Origin: Anaerolineae bacterium
GTDB lineage: Bacteria > Chloroflexota > Anaerolineae > Anaerolineales > RBG-16-64-43
Assembly: GCA_003141675.1 (NCBI GenBank)
Contig: PLND01000100.1
Span: 1 to 34,298, forward strand
Length of the DNA: 34,298 nucleotides
Reading direction: 5' to 3'
The notes under the pieces are model-generated. The model did not search any database, was not told where the DNA came from, and saw only the letters and a list, made by a program, of their open reading frames with translations. The position numbers and the translations under genes were made by a program. Each line of letters opens with the position of its first letter. The first letter of the stretch is position 1. Positions 1-8,606 of this stretch are shown one piece after another.

Positions 1-171
1 GATCTGGTCATTGCCCAGAAACCCGGCGACATGGGTTTCTTCGCATTCGAGATGGCCATGGCCTATTTGAACGGTGTGACCAGCATTCCGAAGCACATTC
101 CCACCGGGTATGCGGTCATCACGCGCGATAATATGGACGACCCCAACATCGCTAAATTCTTCTACCAATAA
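1..171 (+). CDS. Sugar ABC transporter substrate-binding protein, C-terminal fragment
   Basis: The window opens inside this gene; 56 residues and a TAA stop are visible. The tail contains an AQKPGDMGFFAFEMA stretch followed by a TGYAVITRDN segment. This matches the C-terminal lobe of periplasmic sugar-binding proteins of the ribose/rhamnose type (peripla_BP_4 family), where the TG-x-V-x-T-x-DN region ends the fold. A permease and an ATPase of the same transporter type follow on the same strand, which supports the call. The protein would capture the sugar outside the membrane and deliver it to the permease. The substrate cannot be read from this fragment. Confidence 0.75.
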   Translation, partial: DLVIAQKPGDMGFFAFEMAMAYLNGVTSIPKHIPTGYAVITRDNMDDPNIAKFFYQ

Positions 172-187
172 ACTTGTCGGGTAGGTG

Positions 188-216
188 ATCCAGGGGGGCG
201 AAAAGCCCCCCTGGAT
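188..216 (+). terminator. Perfect 12-bp hairpin after the sugar-binding gene
   Basis: ATCCAGGGGGGC and GCCCCCCTGGAT form a perfect 12-bp GC-rich stem around a GAAAA loop, 16 bases after the stop codon. No long T-run follows, so it may be an attenuator or an mRNA 3'-end stabiliser rather than a full terminator. Such structures commonly give higher expression of the binding protein than of the downstream membrane genes. Confidence 0.6.
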
Positions 217-296
217 CTGCTTCTCCCTGTCCGCAGTCTGCCAACAAAATTTCTCATCGGAAAGTAATGCTGTTCCAGCGTTCGAAGCTGTTATTC

Positions 297-325
297 TTGT
301 CGATTGATAGGACTTCCGATACAAT
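297..325 (+). promoter_or_regulatory. Candidate sigma70 promoter for the permease-ATPase genes
   Basis: TTGTCG (297-302) and TACAAT (320-325) are separated by 17 bases, about 100 bases before the permease start. The -10 box is good and the -35 box is moderate. It lies after the hairpin that ends the binding-protein transcript. Confidence 0.4.
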
Positions 326-423
326 GTTTTTTACACGGGAATTCACAAATACAAGGATGCGGATTTGATTATTGCGTGTGTCTTCATGCGCGGTGACGAT
401 TTTCAGTTTCTCGGGAGCGCCTC

Positions 424-1536
424 ATGACCGACACCGAACTCGCGACACCCTCCGGTTCCAAGAAAAGCCGTGCCGAAAGGCTGAGCACCATCCGTAAAGC
501 CTGGCCCTGGTTCTTCTTGATCCTGATGGTCGTCGTTTTTGCCATCATCTCTAAAAACGCCAACAATGTTAATTTTCTTAATTATCGCAGTGTCCAGGGG
601 ATCCTGGTCTACGCCACGCAGATCCTTCTGATCGGTTTGGCGGAAACGATTATCATCATCAGCGGCAACGGCGGGATCGACCTTTCGGTTCACTATTCCC
701 TGGGATTGGCTGCCGTGGTGGCGGCATTCGTCATGCGCGCTATGTTTGCTGCCAGCCTTCCACCCGTCCTAACGATTGGAACGGGTTTCTTGGCCGGCAT
801 CCTGATCTGTATTATCCCCGGCTGGGTGAATGGAACGCTGGTTGCAAAAGTTAAAGTACCCCCCTTCATCAGCACACTCGGGATGGGCTACGTGGTTTAC
901 GGGATCGCGCTACTCCTCTCCCGGGGACAGGCGATTGCCGACCAGCCGGACTACCTCGCCCAGATCGGAAACGGCAACCTGTTGTATTACTGGCCGAAGC
1001 ATGGCTTCACTTTCTTCAAGGTCCCTGCGGGGGCGGCTCCGGCGGATCTGCAGCAAATCATCCCGCTGATCCCCAACGTCGTTGCCATCACCCTGCTGGT
1101 GACCATAGCCGTCTGGTTCATCCTGGCGAAGACTCAATTCGGCCAGCACATCTACGCCATCGGCGGCAATATCCAAGCCTCCATTCGATCCGGCATCCCG
1201 GTAGCCAGCACGCTGACGCGGGCCTATATTTTGGCGGCCATCCTGGCCGGCATTGCCGGGGTGATCTGGACTGCCCGCTTCACCAGCGGCGCATCCAATG
1301 CCGGTGAGCCGACTTTGCTCTTTGCCATTGCTGCGGTCGTGATCGGCGGAACGAGCATGTTTGGCGGCGAGGGGAGCGTCGTCGGGACGGTGATCGGCGC
1401 CCTGATCATCGCCACCATCCAATATGGCCTGGTCGTGTTGGGCCAGCAGCCGTACTGGCAGTATGTGACAGTCGGTGTCGTGGTGATCATCGCCGTGATC
1501 GTCGACCAGTTGGGCCGGGCGCTGGAGCACTCTTAG
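424..1536 (+). CDS. Sugar ABC transporter permease (RbsC-like)
   Basis: A 370-residue, highly hydrophobic protein with about nine or ten membrane segments, of the BPD_transp_2 permease family that imports ribose, xylose and related sugars. The SGNGGIDLSVHYSLGLAA region near residues 80-98 matches the conserved motif of this family, which usually reads G-x-DLSVG. The C-terminal AVVIGGTSMFGGEGSVVGTVIGA segment (about residues 305-330) is the typical motif thought to contact the ATPase. The N-terminal 35 residues are a charged cytoplasmic tail. The ATPase gene follows after 14 bases, so the two are almost certainly co-transcribed. Substrate is inferred only from the catabolic genes downstream. 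Confidence 0.88.
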   Translation: MTDTELATPSGSKKSRAERLSTIRKAWPWFFLILMVVVFAIISKNANNVNFLNYRSVQGILVYATQILLIGLAETIIIISGNGGIDLSVHYSLGLAAVVAAFVMRAMFAASLPPVLTIGTGFLAGILICIIPGWVNGTLVAKVKVPPFISTLGMGYVVYGIALLLSRGQAIADQPDYLAQIGNGNLLYYWPKHGFTFFKVPAGAAPADLQQIIPLIPNVVAITLLVTIAVWFILAKTQFGQHIYAIGGNIQASIRSGIPVASTLTRAYILAAILAGIAGVIWTARFTSGASNAGEPTLLFAIAAVVIGGTSMFGGEGSVVGTVIGALIIATIQYGLVVLGQQPYWQYVTVGVVVIIAVIVDQLGRALEHS

Positions 1537-1550
1537 AAAGAAGGTTTCCC

Positions 1551-2510
1551 ATGGAACCCATCCTGCGGGCAGTCAACCTCACGAAAAAATTCGGCGGATT
1601 GGTCGCCGTGGACAACGTCAGCTTTGACGTGAGCCCAGGCGAAGTGATCGGCCTGGTCGGAGACAATGGCGCGGGCAAATCCACTTTTATCAAAATGATC
1701 TCCGGCGTATACCAGCCGGACGGTGGCGAGATTTTTTTCAATGGCAAAAAAGTCAGCTTTGCCGACCCGCGCGACGCCCGCGACCAAGGCATTGAGACCA
1801 TCTACCAAGACCTGGCACTGGCGGAGAACCTGGACGTGGGCGCAAACATTTTCCTGGGCCGCGAGTTAAAAAAGAAATTCTTCTCGGAATTTATCAGCCG
1901 GATATTGTTCAGCGCCGTCCTGGGCTTGCCGCTGGCGGTATTGTTTGCCTGGGCCGCCTTCCATTTCTTCCAATGGCCCGGGCTGTTATTGGGTATGCTG
2001 ACCGGCCTGGGTTTGGGCTCCGTGCTCGGCTGGCTCTTCGCGTGTGTTACCCAACTCGTCGATCGACGCAAGATGGCCGGCGAATCGGCCGGCGCGCTAA
2101 AGCGGCTGGATATCGAAATCCCTTCGCTTACCCAGCAAGTGCGCAATCTGTCGGGTGGACAGCGTCAGTCCGTCGCCATTGCGCGCTCGATCTACTGGAA
2201 CGCCAGGATGATGATCATGGACGAACCGACCGCCGCCCTGGGCGTTTCCGAACAGCGCAAAGTATTAACCCTGGTGCGCACGTTGGCCAGTCAGGGCGTG
2301 CCGGTTATCATCATTAGCCATAACATGCAGGATGTTTTTGCGGTGGCAGACCGAATTGTAATTCTACGCCGCGGCAAGAAAGTCGGCGAGCAGATCGCCG
2401 CAAAAACGACGCCCGATAAAATCGTCAGCTTGATGGTCGGCGCCGAAACCGTCCATAAAATGGGCGTGATCCCCAGGGCGCTCGAAAACAATGGCAGCGC
2501 CAAGGTCTGA
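1551..2510 (+). CDS. Sugar ABC transporter ATPase with an inserted membrane hairpin
   Basis: A 319-residue, single-domain ABC ATPase of the sugar-importer type. Walker A is GDNGAGKST (residues 37-45), the Q-loop glutamine is near 86, the signature is LSGGQRQ (200-206), Walker B is MMIMDEP with D224 and E225, and the H-loop His is near 257. All catalytic motifs are intact. Unlike RbsA it has only one nucleotide-binding domain, like FrcA. The odd part is residues about 111-170, between the FLGREL segment and DRRKM. Relatives as remembered have a short soluble linker there; here there are about 60 very hydrophobic residues that could form two membrane helices. SD-like AAGAAGG precedes the ATG. 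It would power the upstream permease. Confidence 0.88.
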   Translation: MEPILRAVNLTKKFGGLVAVDNVSFDVSPGEVIGLVGDNGAGKSTFIKMISGVYQPDGGEIFFNGKKVSFADPRDARDQGIETIYQDLALAENLDVGANIFLGRELKKKFFSEFISRILFSAVLGLPLAVLFAWAAFHFFQWPGLLLGMLTGLGLGSVLGWLFACVTQLVDRRKMAGESAGALKRLDIEIPSLTQQVRNLSGGQRQSVAIARSIYWNARMMIMDEPTAALGVSEQRKVLTLVRTLASQGVPVIIISHNMQDVFAVADRIVILRRGKKVGEQIAAKTTPDKIVSLMVGAETVHKMGVIPRALENNGSAKV

Positions 2511-2633
2511 TGGATGCAAAAGGAAGGAAGATTGAAGAGACAATCCGTGAATTGAAAGACCGATAACTGCTCTGACCTTGACATGTATCCCCAGATATCG
2601 CTTTCTCATGAAAGCCGGGAAAGATGCTATTCC

Positions 2634-2668
2634 AGGGGTCTGCGGCAGTGGTGTTGCCGCAGACCCCT
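2634..2668 (+). terminator. Perfect 14-bp hairpin before the isomerase gene
   Basis: AGGGGTCTGCGGCA and its exact reverse complement flank a 7-base loop in the gap after the ATPase gene. The downstream sequence is AAACATTCTG with no T-run, so intrinsic termination is uncertain. It may separate transporter from catabolic expression. Its position also argues that the isomerase does not start at the upstream ATG at 2624, because the hairpin would then lie in the coding region. Confidence 0.55.
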
Positions 2669-2695
2669 AAACATTCTGCGAATTGGATAATTTCT

Positions 2696-3385
2696 GTGAA
2701 ACGTTCGGAAATCAATGCGATCATGCAAAAAGCGGATGACTTTATTCAAAGCCGCGGTTTTTACCTGCCCCCTTTTGCTTACTGGACGCCTGACGCCTGG
2801 ACGAGGAAAGGACCGGAGGCGAGCGAGATCGTCGAGAACAAGCTCGGCTGGGACATTACCGACTTCGGTCAGGGTGATTTCCACCGTATCGGGTTATTCT
2901 TATTCACGATCCGCAACGGCAATGTCCAAAACTGGCAGACATTAACGGGCAAACTGTACGCCGAGAAAATCATGATCGTGGAAGACGGCCAGGTCACGCC
3001 AATGCATTTCCATTGGAGGAAAATGGAAGACATCATCAACCGTGGCGGCGGGGAACTCCTCATCCAGCTTTACCACGCCACCGCCGATGAGCAGCTCGAC
3101 GAGAAAAACGCGGTGCACGTTTCCGTGGACGGCCTTCAGCGCACGCTCGAACCCGGCGATACAGTCCGGCTCATTCCCGGGGAGAGTATCTCCCTCCAAC
3201 CGCGGTGTTACCACAAATTTTGGGGCCAAGGGCGCGTCTTGATCGGCGAGGTGTCGCTGGTCAACGACGATCAGCATGACAATCGTTTTTACGAGCCGCT
3301 CGGCCGCTTCCCGGAAATTGACGAAGACGCGCCGCCGCTCCACCTGCTGTGCAGCGACTACGCCCGTTACTTTAAAGGGAAATAG
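2696..3385 (+). CDS. D-lyxose isomerase family cupin
   Basis: A 229-residue protein starting at GTG 2696, which gives the family-typical N-terminus MKRSEINAIMQKADDF followed by PPFAYW. An ATG at 2624 is in frame but lies upstream of a strong hairpin. The metal-binding cupin core shows MHFHW (His 104 and 106) with ED at 111-112 and NRGGGE, plus a later PRCYHKFWG. This matches the D-lyxose ketol-isomerase family (formerly DUF1498), Mn-dependent enzymes that interconvert D-lyxose and D-xylulose and, in many members, D-mannose and D-fructose. A fructokinase-type ROK protein downstream fits either route. The stop is followed within 10 bases by the PfkB kinase gene. Confidence 0.82.
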   Translation: MKRSEINAIMQKADDFIQSRGFYLPPFAYWTPDAWTRKGPEASEIVENKLGWDITDFGQGDFHRIGLFLFTIRNGNVQNWQTLTGKLYAEKIMIVEDGQVTPMHFHWRKMEDIINRGGGELLIQLYHATADEQLDEKNAVHVSVDGLQRTLEPGDTVRLIPGESISLQPRCYHKFWGQGRVLIGEVSLVNDDQHDNRFYEPLGRFPEIDEDAPPLHLLCSDYARYFKGK

Positions 3386-3392
3386 AGACGTG

Positions 3393-4574
3393 ATGGAAAA
3401 GGACTTAAGCGCCGTCGTCGCCGGTCACATCTGCCTGGATATTATCCCAGCCATGCCGGCATTCCCGCCCGGAGGATTTAAGGAGACTTTCCTGCCGGGG
3501 CACCTGCTCGAGGTCGGCGCGGCGGCGTTGTCTCTTGGCGGGGCGGTTTCCAATACCGGATTGGCTCTCCGGCGCCTGGGGATTCCCGCCCAGCTCATCT
3601 GCAAAATCGGTGCAGACACTTTCGGACGGATCGTGCGGGGGTTGATCGACTCGTACGGCCCCGGCCTGGCAGCGGGCATCGTGGTAGACCCGCAGGCGGC
3701 CACTTCCTACTCGATGATTGTCAGCCCGCCGGACGTGGATCGTATCATCCTGCACTACCCGGGGGCCAATCATTCCTTCAGCGCCGACGATATCGACTAT
3801 CCATTGGTCAGCCGGACCGCCTTGTTTCACTTCGGCTATCCGCCGGTTATGCGCAGGATGTATTCCCAGGATGGCCAGGGATTGGTGGATTTGTTCCGCA
3901 CGGTCAAACAGACGGGGGCGACCGCCTCGCTGGATATGTGCTATCCCGATCCGGCGGTCGAGGGCGGCCAGGCGGACTGGGCAACCATTCTGAAAGCCAC
4001 CCTGCCTTGGGTGGATATTTTCCTGCCGAGTATTGAAGAGCTGCTGCTGATGCTGCACCGTGGCGACTTCGAGCGGCTCTCGGCAAGTGGCAGTCTACTG
4101 GATCAGGTGACTCCCTCCCTTCTCCATGGCCTGAGCGACGAGTTGCTCGAGATGGGCGTTCCTCTGGTGGTCATCAAGCTTGGCGCGCGCGGCCTGTATC
4201 TGCGTACGGCCGGCCGCAAAGCGATCGAAAGGTTGGGGCGTGCCGCGCCGGACGATCCGGCCGCCTGGGCGGAGAAAGAGCTCTGGGCTCCCTGCTTCCG
4301 AGTCCAGGTAGAGGGAACCACTGGCGCCGGGGATGCCACCGTCGCGGGATTTCTATCCGCACTGCTGCGCGGCCTGGGCCCCGAGCTGGCTGTTGAGGCG
4401 GCAGTGGCGGTCGGCGCCTGCAACGTGGAGGCTGCCGACGCGGTGAGCGGACTACTCAGCTGGGACGCCACCCTCGAACGCATCCACGCCGGTTGGGAGC
4501 GCTTGCCGCTGCGCCTGGAGGATCCGGCTTGGAGCTGGGACCAGTCCGACCAAGTGTGGCGCAGGGAGCGGTGA
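3393..4574 (+). CDS. PfkB-family sugar kinase
   Basis: A 393-residue cytoplasmic kinase of the ribokinase/PfkB superfamily. The glycine-rich sugar-binding motif LGGAVSNTGLALRRLG lies near residues 48-63. The anion-hole and catalytic-base motif GTTGAGDATVAGF is near 308-320, with D314 as the expected catalytic aspartate. The reading frame is open upstream to 3276, but that part overlaps the isomerase gene; ATG 3393 is 7 bases after its stop. The protein is longer than the usual 300-330 residues because of an extended segment before the ATP site. Substrate is unknown; a sugar or sugar phosphate from the same pathway is likely. Confidence 0.85.
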   Translation: MEKDLSAVVAGHICLDIIPAMPAFPPGGFKETFLPGHLLEVGAAALSLGGAVSNTGLALRRLGIPAQLICKIGADTFGRIVRGLIDSYGPGLAAGIVVDPQAATSYSMIVSPPDVDRIILHYPGANHSFSADDIDYPLVSRTALFHFGYPPVMRRMYSQDGQGLVDLFRTVKQTGATASLDMCYPDPAVEGGQADWATILKATLPWVDIFLPSIEELLLMLHRGDFERLSASGSLLDQVTPSLLHGLSDELLEMGVPLVVIKLGARGLYLRTAGRKAIERLGRAAPDDPAAWAEKELWAPCFRVQVEGTTGAGDATVAGFLSALLRGLGPELAVEAAVAVGACNVEAADAVSGLLSWDATLERIHAGWERLPLRLEDPAWSWDQSDQVWRRER

Positions 4575-4596
4575 TCCTACCTGTTGAAGAGGGATC

Positions 4597-4743
4597 ATGG
4601 AACGCGAAACGAGAGACATTTTTTATCTCAGACTATTATTTCCGGTATCCGGGCACGGCGGTTTTAACGTCGGCGCGTTCTCACCGCGCGATCCCCCGCT
4701 GATCCACGCCGTTCTCGAGGCTGCCGATTATCTAAAGGAATGA
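4597..4743 (+). pseudogene. Remnant of a class II (tagatose/fructose-bisphosphate type) aldolase
   Basis: A 48-codon ORF with an SD-like GAGGG before ATG 4597. Its second half, GFNVGAFSPRDPPLIHAV followed by LEAADYL, resembles the N-terminal strand and helix of class II aldolases, which are normally about 280 residues or more. It stops with TGA, just where the family would continue with the catalytic barrel. The last bases (AAAGGAATGA) double as the Shine-Dalgarno of the next gene, as if a deletion joined the aldolase 5' end to that gene. It could still be translated as a short peptide that couples translation. Family assignment is from memory of the motif. Confidence 0.45.
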
Positions 4744-4746
4744 ACC

Positions 4747-5802
4747 ATGCCTGAACTGTGGGGAACGAAGTACACCCGTGCGGAATTGGCGGAACGCCTC
4801 GGAGACTTGCGCCAGCTGGCCGACGTGCGGCCGTTCGAATTTTCGGACGGACTCGAGCGCGGCACGCGCGGAGTCTCCATCCGCAATGCTGCCGGATTGG
4901 CCTTCCGTGTCCTGCTCGACCGGGGCATGAGCCTGTACGACCTCCAGTTCCGGGGCGTGCCCGTTCCCTTCCTGAGCGCGGCCGGCGCCGTCCATCCCGC
5001 CTATTCCGATCCGGCCGGGACCGGCTGGCTGCGCACCTGGCCCGGTGGTTTCTTGACCTCCTGCGGGTTGACCCAGGTCGGCAGTCCCTGCCGCGACGGC
5101 CAAGAGGAGTTGGGATTGCACGGCCGGGTGGCTGGCCTACCGGCGGAGAACACCGCTTGGGGAGCGGATTGGCAAGAGGACGACTATCTGCTGTGGGTGG
5201 AGGGAGAGGTGCGTGAGTCGGTCGTTTTCGGGGAAAACCTTCTGATCCGTCGGCGGATCTGGACCAGGCTAGAAACCCCGTGCCTTTGGATCGAAGACCG
5301 GGTCGAGAACCAGGGTTTCAAGGCGGCCCCCCACATGTTCCTGCAGCACTTCAACCTGGGATTCCCTCTGGTAGGGAGCGCCGCCCGCCTAATTCTCCCG
5401 GAGCATTCCACTCGGCCGCGCGACGAGAGCGCCGCAGCCGGCTTGGCGGACTGCTTGTCGTTCAGCGATCCGGTCGCGGACTTTCCTGAGCAGGTTTTTT
5501 ACCACGATCTGTCGGCGGATGCGGATGGGCGCGCCGAGATCAGCCTGGTCAACACCGCCTTCAACGGCGGACAGGGGTTAGGCCTGTCCCTGCGATATGC
5601 CAAAAAACAGTATCCGGTTTTCGTTGAATGGAAGATGATGCGGGCGGGGACATACGTCGTGGGTCTGGAGCCTTCCAATTGCCGGGTCGAGGGCCGCGCC
5701 GCCGAGCGCGCATCCGGCAGGCTGCAATTTCTCCAGCCCGGGGAAGTCCGGCGGTATGCAATCGAAGTGGAATTTTTCGAACCTGGGAGAAGTGCGCAAT
5801 GA
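4747..5802 (+). CDS. DUF4432 aldose 1-epimerase-like protein
   Basis: A 351-residue soluble protein starting three bases after the aldolase remnant, with AAAGGA as SD. Features typical of DUF4432, a branch of the galactose-mutarotase-like fold, are visible: [20 protein letters not shown] near residues 55-75, [15 protein letters not shown] near 98-112, a LGLHGRV histidine motif near 121-127, and [13 protein letters not shown] near 197-209. Members sit in carbohydrate operons and probably act on or bind a sugar anomer, but their reaction is poorly defined. The stop overlaps the ROK gene start by ATGA, showing translational coupling. Confidence 0.8.
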   Translation: MPELWGTKYTRAELAERLGDLRQLADVRPFEFSDGLERGTRGVSIRNAAGLAFRVLLDRGMSLYDLQFRGVPVPFLSAAGAVHPAYSDPAGTGWLRTWPGGFLTSCGLTQVGSPCRDGQEELGLHGRVAGLPAENTAWGADWQEDDYLLWVEGEVRESVVFGENLLIRRRIWTRLETPCLWIEDRVENQGFKAAPHMFLQHFNLGFPLVGSAARLILPEHSTRPRDESAAAGLADCLSFSDPVADFPEQVFYHDLSADADGRAEISLVNTAFNGGQGLGLSLRYAKKQYPVFVEWKMMRAGTYVVGLEPSNCRVEGRAAERASGRLQFLQPGEVRRYAIEVEFFEPGRSAQ

Positions 5803-6698
5803 AGCGACTCTATGGCGGCATCGAAGCCGGCGGCACAAAGTTCGTCTGCATGGTCGCAACCGGCCCGGACGATGTGGTTGAGGAGAAACGTTTCCCCACC
5901 GCCAGCCCGGAAGAAACCATCCAGCAGACGAATTCCTTTTTTGCACCGTACGCCCGGCGGGGAGAACTTGCCGCATTGGGAATCGCTTCCTTCGGCCCGG
6001 TGGATCTCAACCCCGCCTCGCCGACATACGGCTACATCACCACTACTCCGAAAACCGACTGGAATAATGTGGATCTGCAAGGCGGCGTCTCGCGGGCGCT
6101 GGAATTACCCGTCGTTTTGGATACGGACGTCAATGCGGCTGCCTTAGGTGAACATTACTGGACGGCGGAAAATAACTTGCTCGATCCCTTCGTCTACATC
6201 ACGGTAGGGACCGGGATCGGGGTGGGAGTCCTGGCCAACGGCCGGCCGGTGCACGGGCTGGTCCACATCGAAGCCGGTCATTTCGCCATCCCCCACGACC
6301 GGCAAAAAGACCCGTTCCCGGGATCCTGTCCCTATCATGGCGACTGCTTGGAAGGATTGGGCTCGGGCACGGCAATCCATCGCCGCTGGGGCAAGAACGC
6401 AGAAGCCCTGCCGGATTCCCATCCGGCCTGGGAGCTGGAATCGGAGTACATTGCCCTGGCCTTGATCAACCTGATCTACGCTTATTCCCCCCAGCGGATC
6501 GTGCTGGGAGGCGGCGTTTCCCAGCATGCCGGTCTACACGAGATTGTGCGCCGAAAGGTGCAACAAGGCCTGAATGGATATATTCAATCGCCCATGCTAT
6601 TGAAGGCGATTGATGAATATATTGTCCCGCCTTCCCTTGGGAACAGATCGGGAGTATTGGGAGCAATCGCCATGGCAATTGATCTGGTGAAATCCTAA
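5799..6698 (+). CDS. ROK-family fructokinase
   Basis: A 299-residue sugar kinase. The N-terminal phosphate-binding motif GGIEAGGTK (residues 6-14) followed by FVC is typical of the fructokinase branch of the ROK family. The catalytic Asp sits in [12 protein letters not shown] (D110), and the structural zinc motif is formed by HIEAGH (H161) and [10 protein letters not shown] (C177, H180, C183). The start is the ATG overlapping the previous stop (ATGA). With the isomerase upstream this would give ketose formation and then phosphorylation to the 6-phosphate. It is the last gene of the cluster; no clear terminator is visible in the 49 bases before the convergent gene. Confidence 0.87.
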   Translation: MKRLYGGIEAGGTKFVCMVATGPDDVVEEKRFPTASPEETIQQTNSFFAPYARRGELAALGIASFGPVDLNPASPTYGYITTTPKTDWNNVDLQGGVSRALELPVVLDTDVNAAALGEHYWTAENNLLDPFVYITVGTGIGVGVLANGRPVHGLVHIEAGHFAIPHDRQKDPFPGSCPYHGDCLEGLGSGTAIHRRWGKNAEALPDSHPAWELESEYIALALINLIYAYSPQRIVLGGGVSQHAGLHEIVRRKVQQGLNGYIQSPMLLKAIDEYIVPPSLGNRSGVLGAIAMAIDLVKS

Positions 6699-6747
6699 TC
6701 CAAGATTAGGGCGTTCCGTACTGGAGTGAAAACCGCCTCACACATTG

Positions 6748-7101
6748 TTAATTCAGGCCATCCGTCCCATCGGAACTATTATTTATTTGAAAGGTCAGAG
6801 CACGCTGTGCCAATTGTAAATAAAATATAGCCCCCGGGTCCACTCTACCCTCTGCCTGCACTCGTTCGTGATGGCGATGGATTTCCCCGCGTACGTAATG
6901 GGTTCTCACGGGGTTATGGAATCCGTCCATTGACGCCCGGATGACGCGATGCCCGCGCCGCTCGAGTTCGTCCCGCAACGAATCGGCCAGCGTCGTCTTG
7001 CCCACCACGTCGACGCCGTTCATCGCGACCGATAGGGTGCGGGAGGTTTTTCTTCGGTGGATGTACCCGGCAATTTCATGGACGGCCTGATCGTCGTTCA
7101 T
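6748..7101 (-). pseudogene. Truncated uridine-kinase-like P-loop kinase
   Basis: 117 codons from the ATG that overlaps the methyltransferase stop (ATGA). The first 75 or so residues are clearly kinase-like: Walker A GVDVVGKTTLADSL, then VIRASMDGFHNPVRTHYVRGE, the nucleoside-binding segment of uridine-kinase-like proteins. Homology ends abruptly at RGE; relatives continue with a tyrosine-rich SPEGYYxDSF segment and another 100 or more residues. The remaining 40 codons look unrelated. A frameshift or deletion has probably removed the catalytic C-terminal part, so the product is likely inactive. Confidence 0.6.
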
Positions 7102-7802
7102 GCCGGATTCACAAATGTTCCCTCGCCGTGAATAAAATAATGCAGCGTTTCGCCGACGGTTGTGTTCCATCCCAGCCGGAGCAGCCGCTCCTGCAACTCG
7201 TCGCGTGCGTAAAAAATCTTCACGACCCGGAATTCCCGTCCGTCGTTAAGCCGCCGGAGGGCTTCACCCTGCACTAGGTCGACGAGGGTATGGTCGCGCG
7301 CGGCGGAGGTTGGCTCGAACTTCGAGTCGACGAAAAACATCCGCCCGCCGGGCTTGAGCGCATCGGCGATCATTCGCCAGAAGGATTCGAACCGCTGTGG
7401 GGGAACATGGGATAGCCAGAATCCGAAGAAGACGACGTCGAACCGTTCCTTCGGCCGCCAGCTGAAGAGGTCGACCTGCGCATACTCAACCTTCGAAGAA
7501 TGCAATCGTTGCTGATTTAATTCCAGCGCTTCCGGCGCGGCATCCACCGCCGTGATGCGGCCGGCGGTCGCAACCAGCTGTTCAGTCCACAACCCGGTGC
7601 CGCAGGCCAGTTCCAGAACGTCGCCGGCGGGATGGAACCGATCGAGCGCCGTACGCACCATCGCGACTTCCTCGAACCACCGCGCGTTGGCCTCCGGTCC
7701 GCGATCGTAGCGCCCCCGGCGGAGAAACCACTCGTCGTATTCGGGCGCCCGGGCACGGTAGTACGCGATTTGTTGGCGGATCAGTTCGTCGAGGGAATCC
7801 AT
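7098..7802 (-). CDS. Class I SAM-dependent methyltransferase
   Basis: A 234-residue Rossmann-fold methyltransferase. Motif I is VLELACGTGLWT, followed by an acidic ITAVDAAPEALEL strand (motif II), a VDLF segment, and FDVVFFGFWLSHVP and LKPGGRMFFVDS (motifs IV-VI). It resembles small-molecule methyltransferases of the Methyltransf_11/25 type. The acceptor is not predictable. It is translationally coupled to the truncated kinase downstream. The upstream region holds an imperfect TATAAA box inside the palindrome GCCTTATAAAGGC, possibly promoter or operator. Confidence 0.85.
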   Translation of the reverse strand: MDSLDELIRQQIAYYRARAPEYDEWFLRRGRYDRGPEANARWFEEVAMVRTALDRFHPAGDVLELACGTGLWTEQLVATAGRITAVDAAPEALELNQQRLHSSKVEYAQVDLFSWRPKERFDVVFFGFWLSHVPPQRFESFWRMIADALKPGGRMFFVDSKFEPTSAARDHTLVDLVQGEALRRLNDGREFRVVKIFYARDELQERLLRLGWNTTVGETLHYFIHGEGTFVNPA

Positions 7803-7854
7803 TTGCCGCGATTTCCCTGGAAGCCTTTATAAGGCTGCGGAAAAACAAGATAGA

Positions 7855-7890
7855 TGTCATTGCGAGCGATCGAAGGGAGCGAAGCCCCGG
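7855..7890. repeat. Partial copy of a dispersed intergenic repeat
   Basis: The stretch beginning TGTCATTGCGAGCGATCGAAG and continuing with GGAGCGAAGC resembles one end of the larger inverted-end element at 14568-14729 (TGTCATTC-type terminus and CGCTTCGCTC-type interior). It lies between two genes and encodes nothing obvious. Confidence 0.4.
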
Positions 7891-7929
7891 CCCCTACTCT
7901 GCAAGATTTGCATTTGCCGGGGCGGCGCG

Positions 7930-8571
7930 TCAGGCCTTCCGCAGCAGGAGCCGCATATACAGCCAGCACAATCCAAAAGCCAGAGCCAGGCCAAATATGA
8001 GATCGGCGATGTAATGCTGTTTGATCAGCACCGTAGAGGCAACGATCAATGCGGTCCAGATCGCCACCGGGATTCCGACCCGGCGGTCCGTCCGCCACCA
8101 GTGGATCGCGAGGATTGTGGAAACCGACGTGTGCAGGCTGGGGAAACAGTTGAATGGATTGTCGCCGGCGTAGACGTCGCGGATCATCCGGGTGAACAGG
8201 TCGGTGCCCAGGAGCACCGGACGGATCACCTCCGACTGCGCGAAAAAATAAAAACCGTAGCTGATCATCATCACCGTGATGACCGCCAGGCAGGCGGATT
8301 GAAACACCTTCGTCCGGAAGAGGAGGAAGAGGATGAGGGTTGCATAAACAAACGGATTGAGGGAGACGTATGGGATGACGAAGATGGGAACCACCGGCAG
8401 AGCGGTGTCGATGGGGGTTATTAAATTCAAAACCGCCGGCCCGTGGTTCAAGAGGGTGTAGATTTCGTTGCTGAGAAATACACCGACGGCCAGCAGGATG
8501 CAGATCCCCGCATTGGCCCATCCGGTTCCGAAAACGCCCGCGCCGAAAAGTTGTTTGAGTTTGAGCTTCAT
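7930..8571 (-). CDS. PAP2-superfamily membrane phosphatase
   Basis: A 213-residue integral membrane protein with about six hydrophobic segments. The PAP2 catalytic motifs are visible: CFPSLHTS (motif 2, with the His acid) and KQHYIADLIFG (motif 3, with the His nucleophile); motif 1 is represented by a VIRPVLLG segment. It resembles inositol-phosphorylceramide/inositolphosphotransferase-type PAP2 proteins that act on lipid phosphates at the membrane. Start ATG 8571 has AAAGGA as SD and a TATAAT box 36 bases upstream. Confidence 0.85.
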   Translation of the reverse strand: MKLKLKQLFGAGVFGTGWANAGICILLAVGVFLSNEIYTLLNHGPAVLNLITPIDTALPVVPIFVIPYVSLNPFVYATLILFLLFRTKVFQSACLAVITVMMISYGFYFFAQSEVIRPVLLGTDLFTRMIRDVYAGDNPFNCFPSLHTSVSTILAIHWWRTDRRVGIPVAIWTALIVASTVLIKQHYIADLIFGLALAFGLCWLYMRLLLRKA

Positions 8572-8606
8572 GGGTATCCTTTCATCGTCCAGCGGATCAA
8601 CCGGAA

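Noticed and set aside
2578-2610. TTGACA promoter before the isomerase
   Set aside because: No acceptable -10 box is found 16-19 bases downstream.
2624-2695. N-terminal extension of the isomerase from ATG 2624
   Set aside because: It would place a perfect 14-bp hairpin inside the coding region, and the family N-terminus MKRSEIN begins at GTG 2696.
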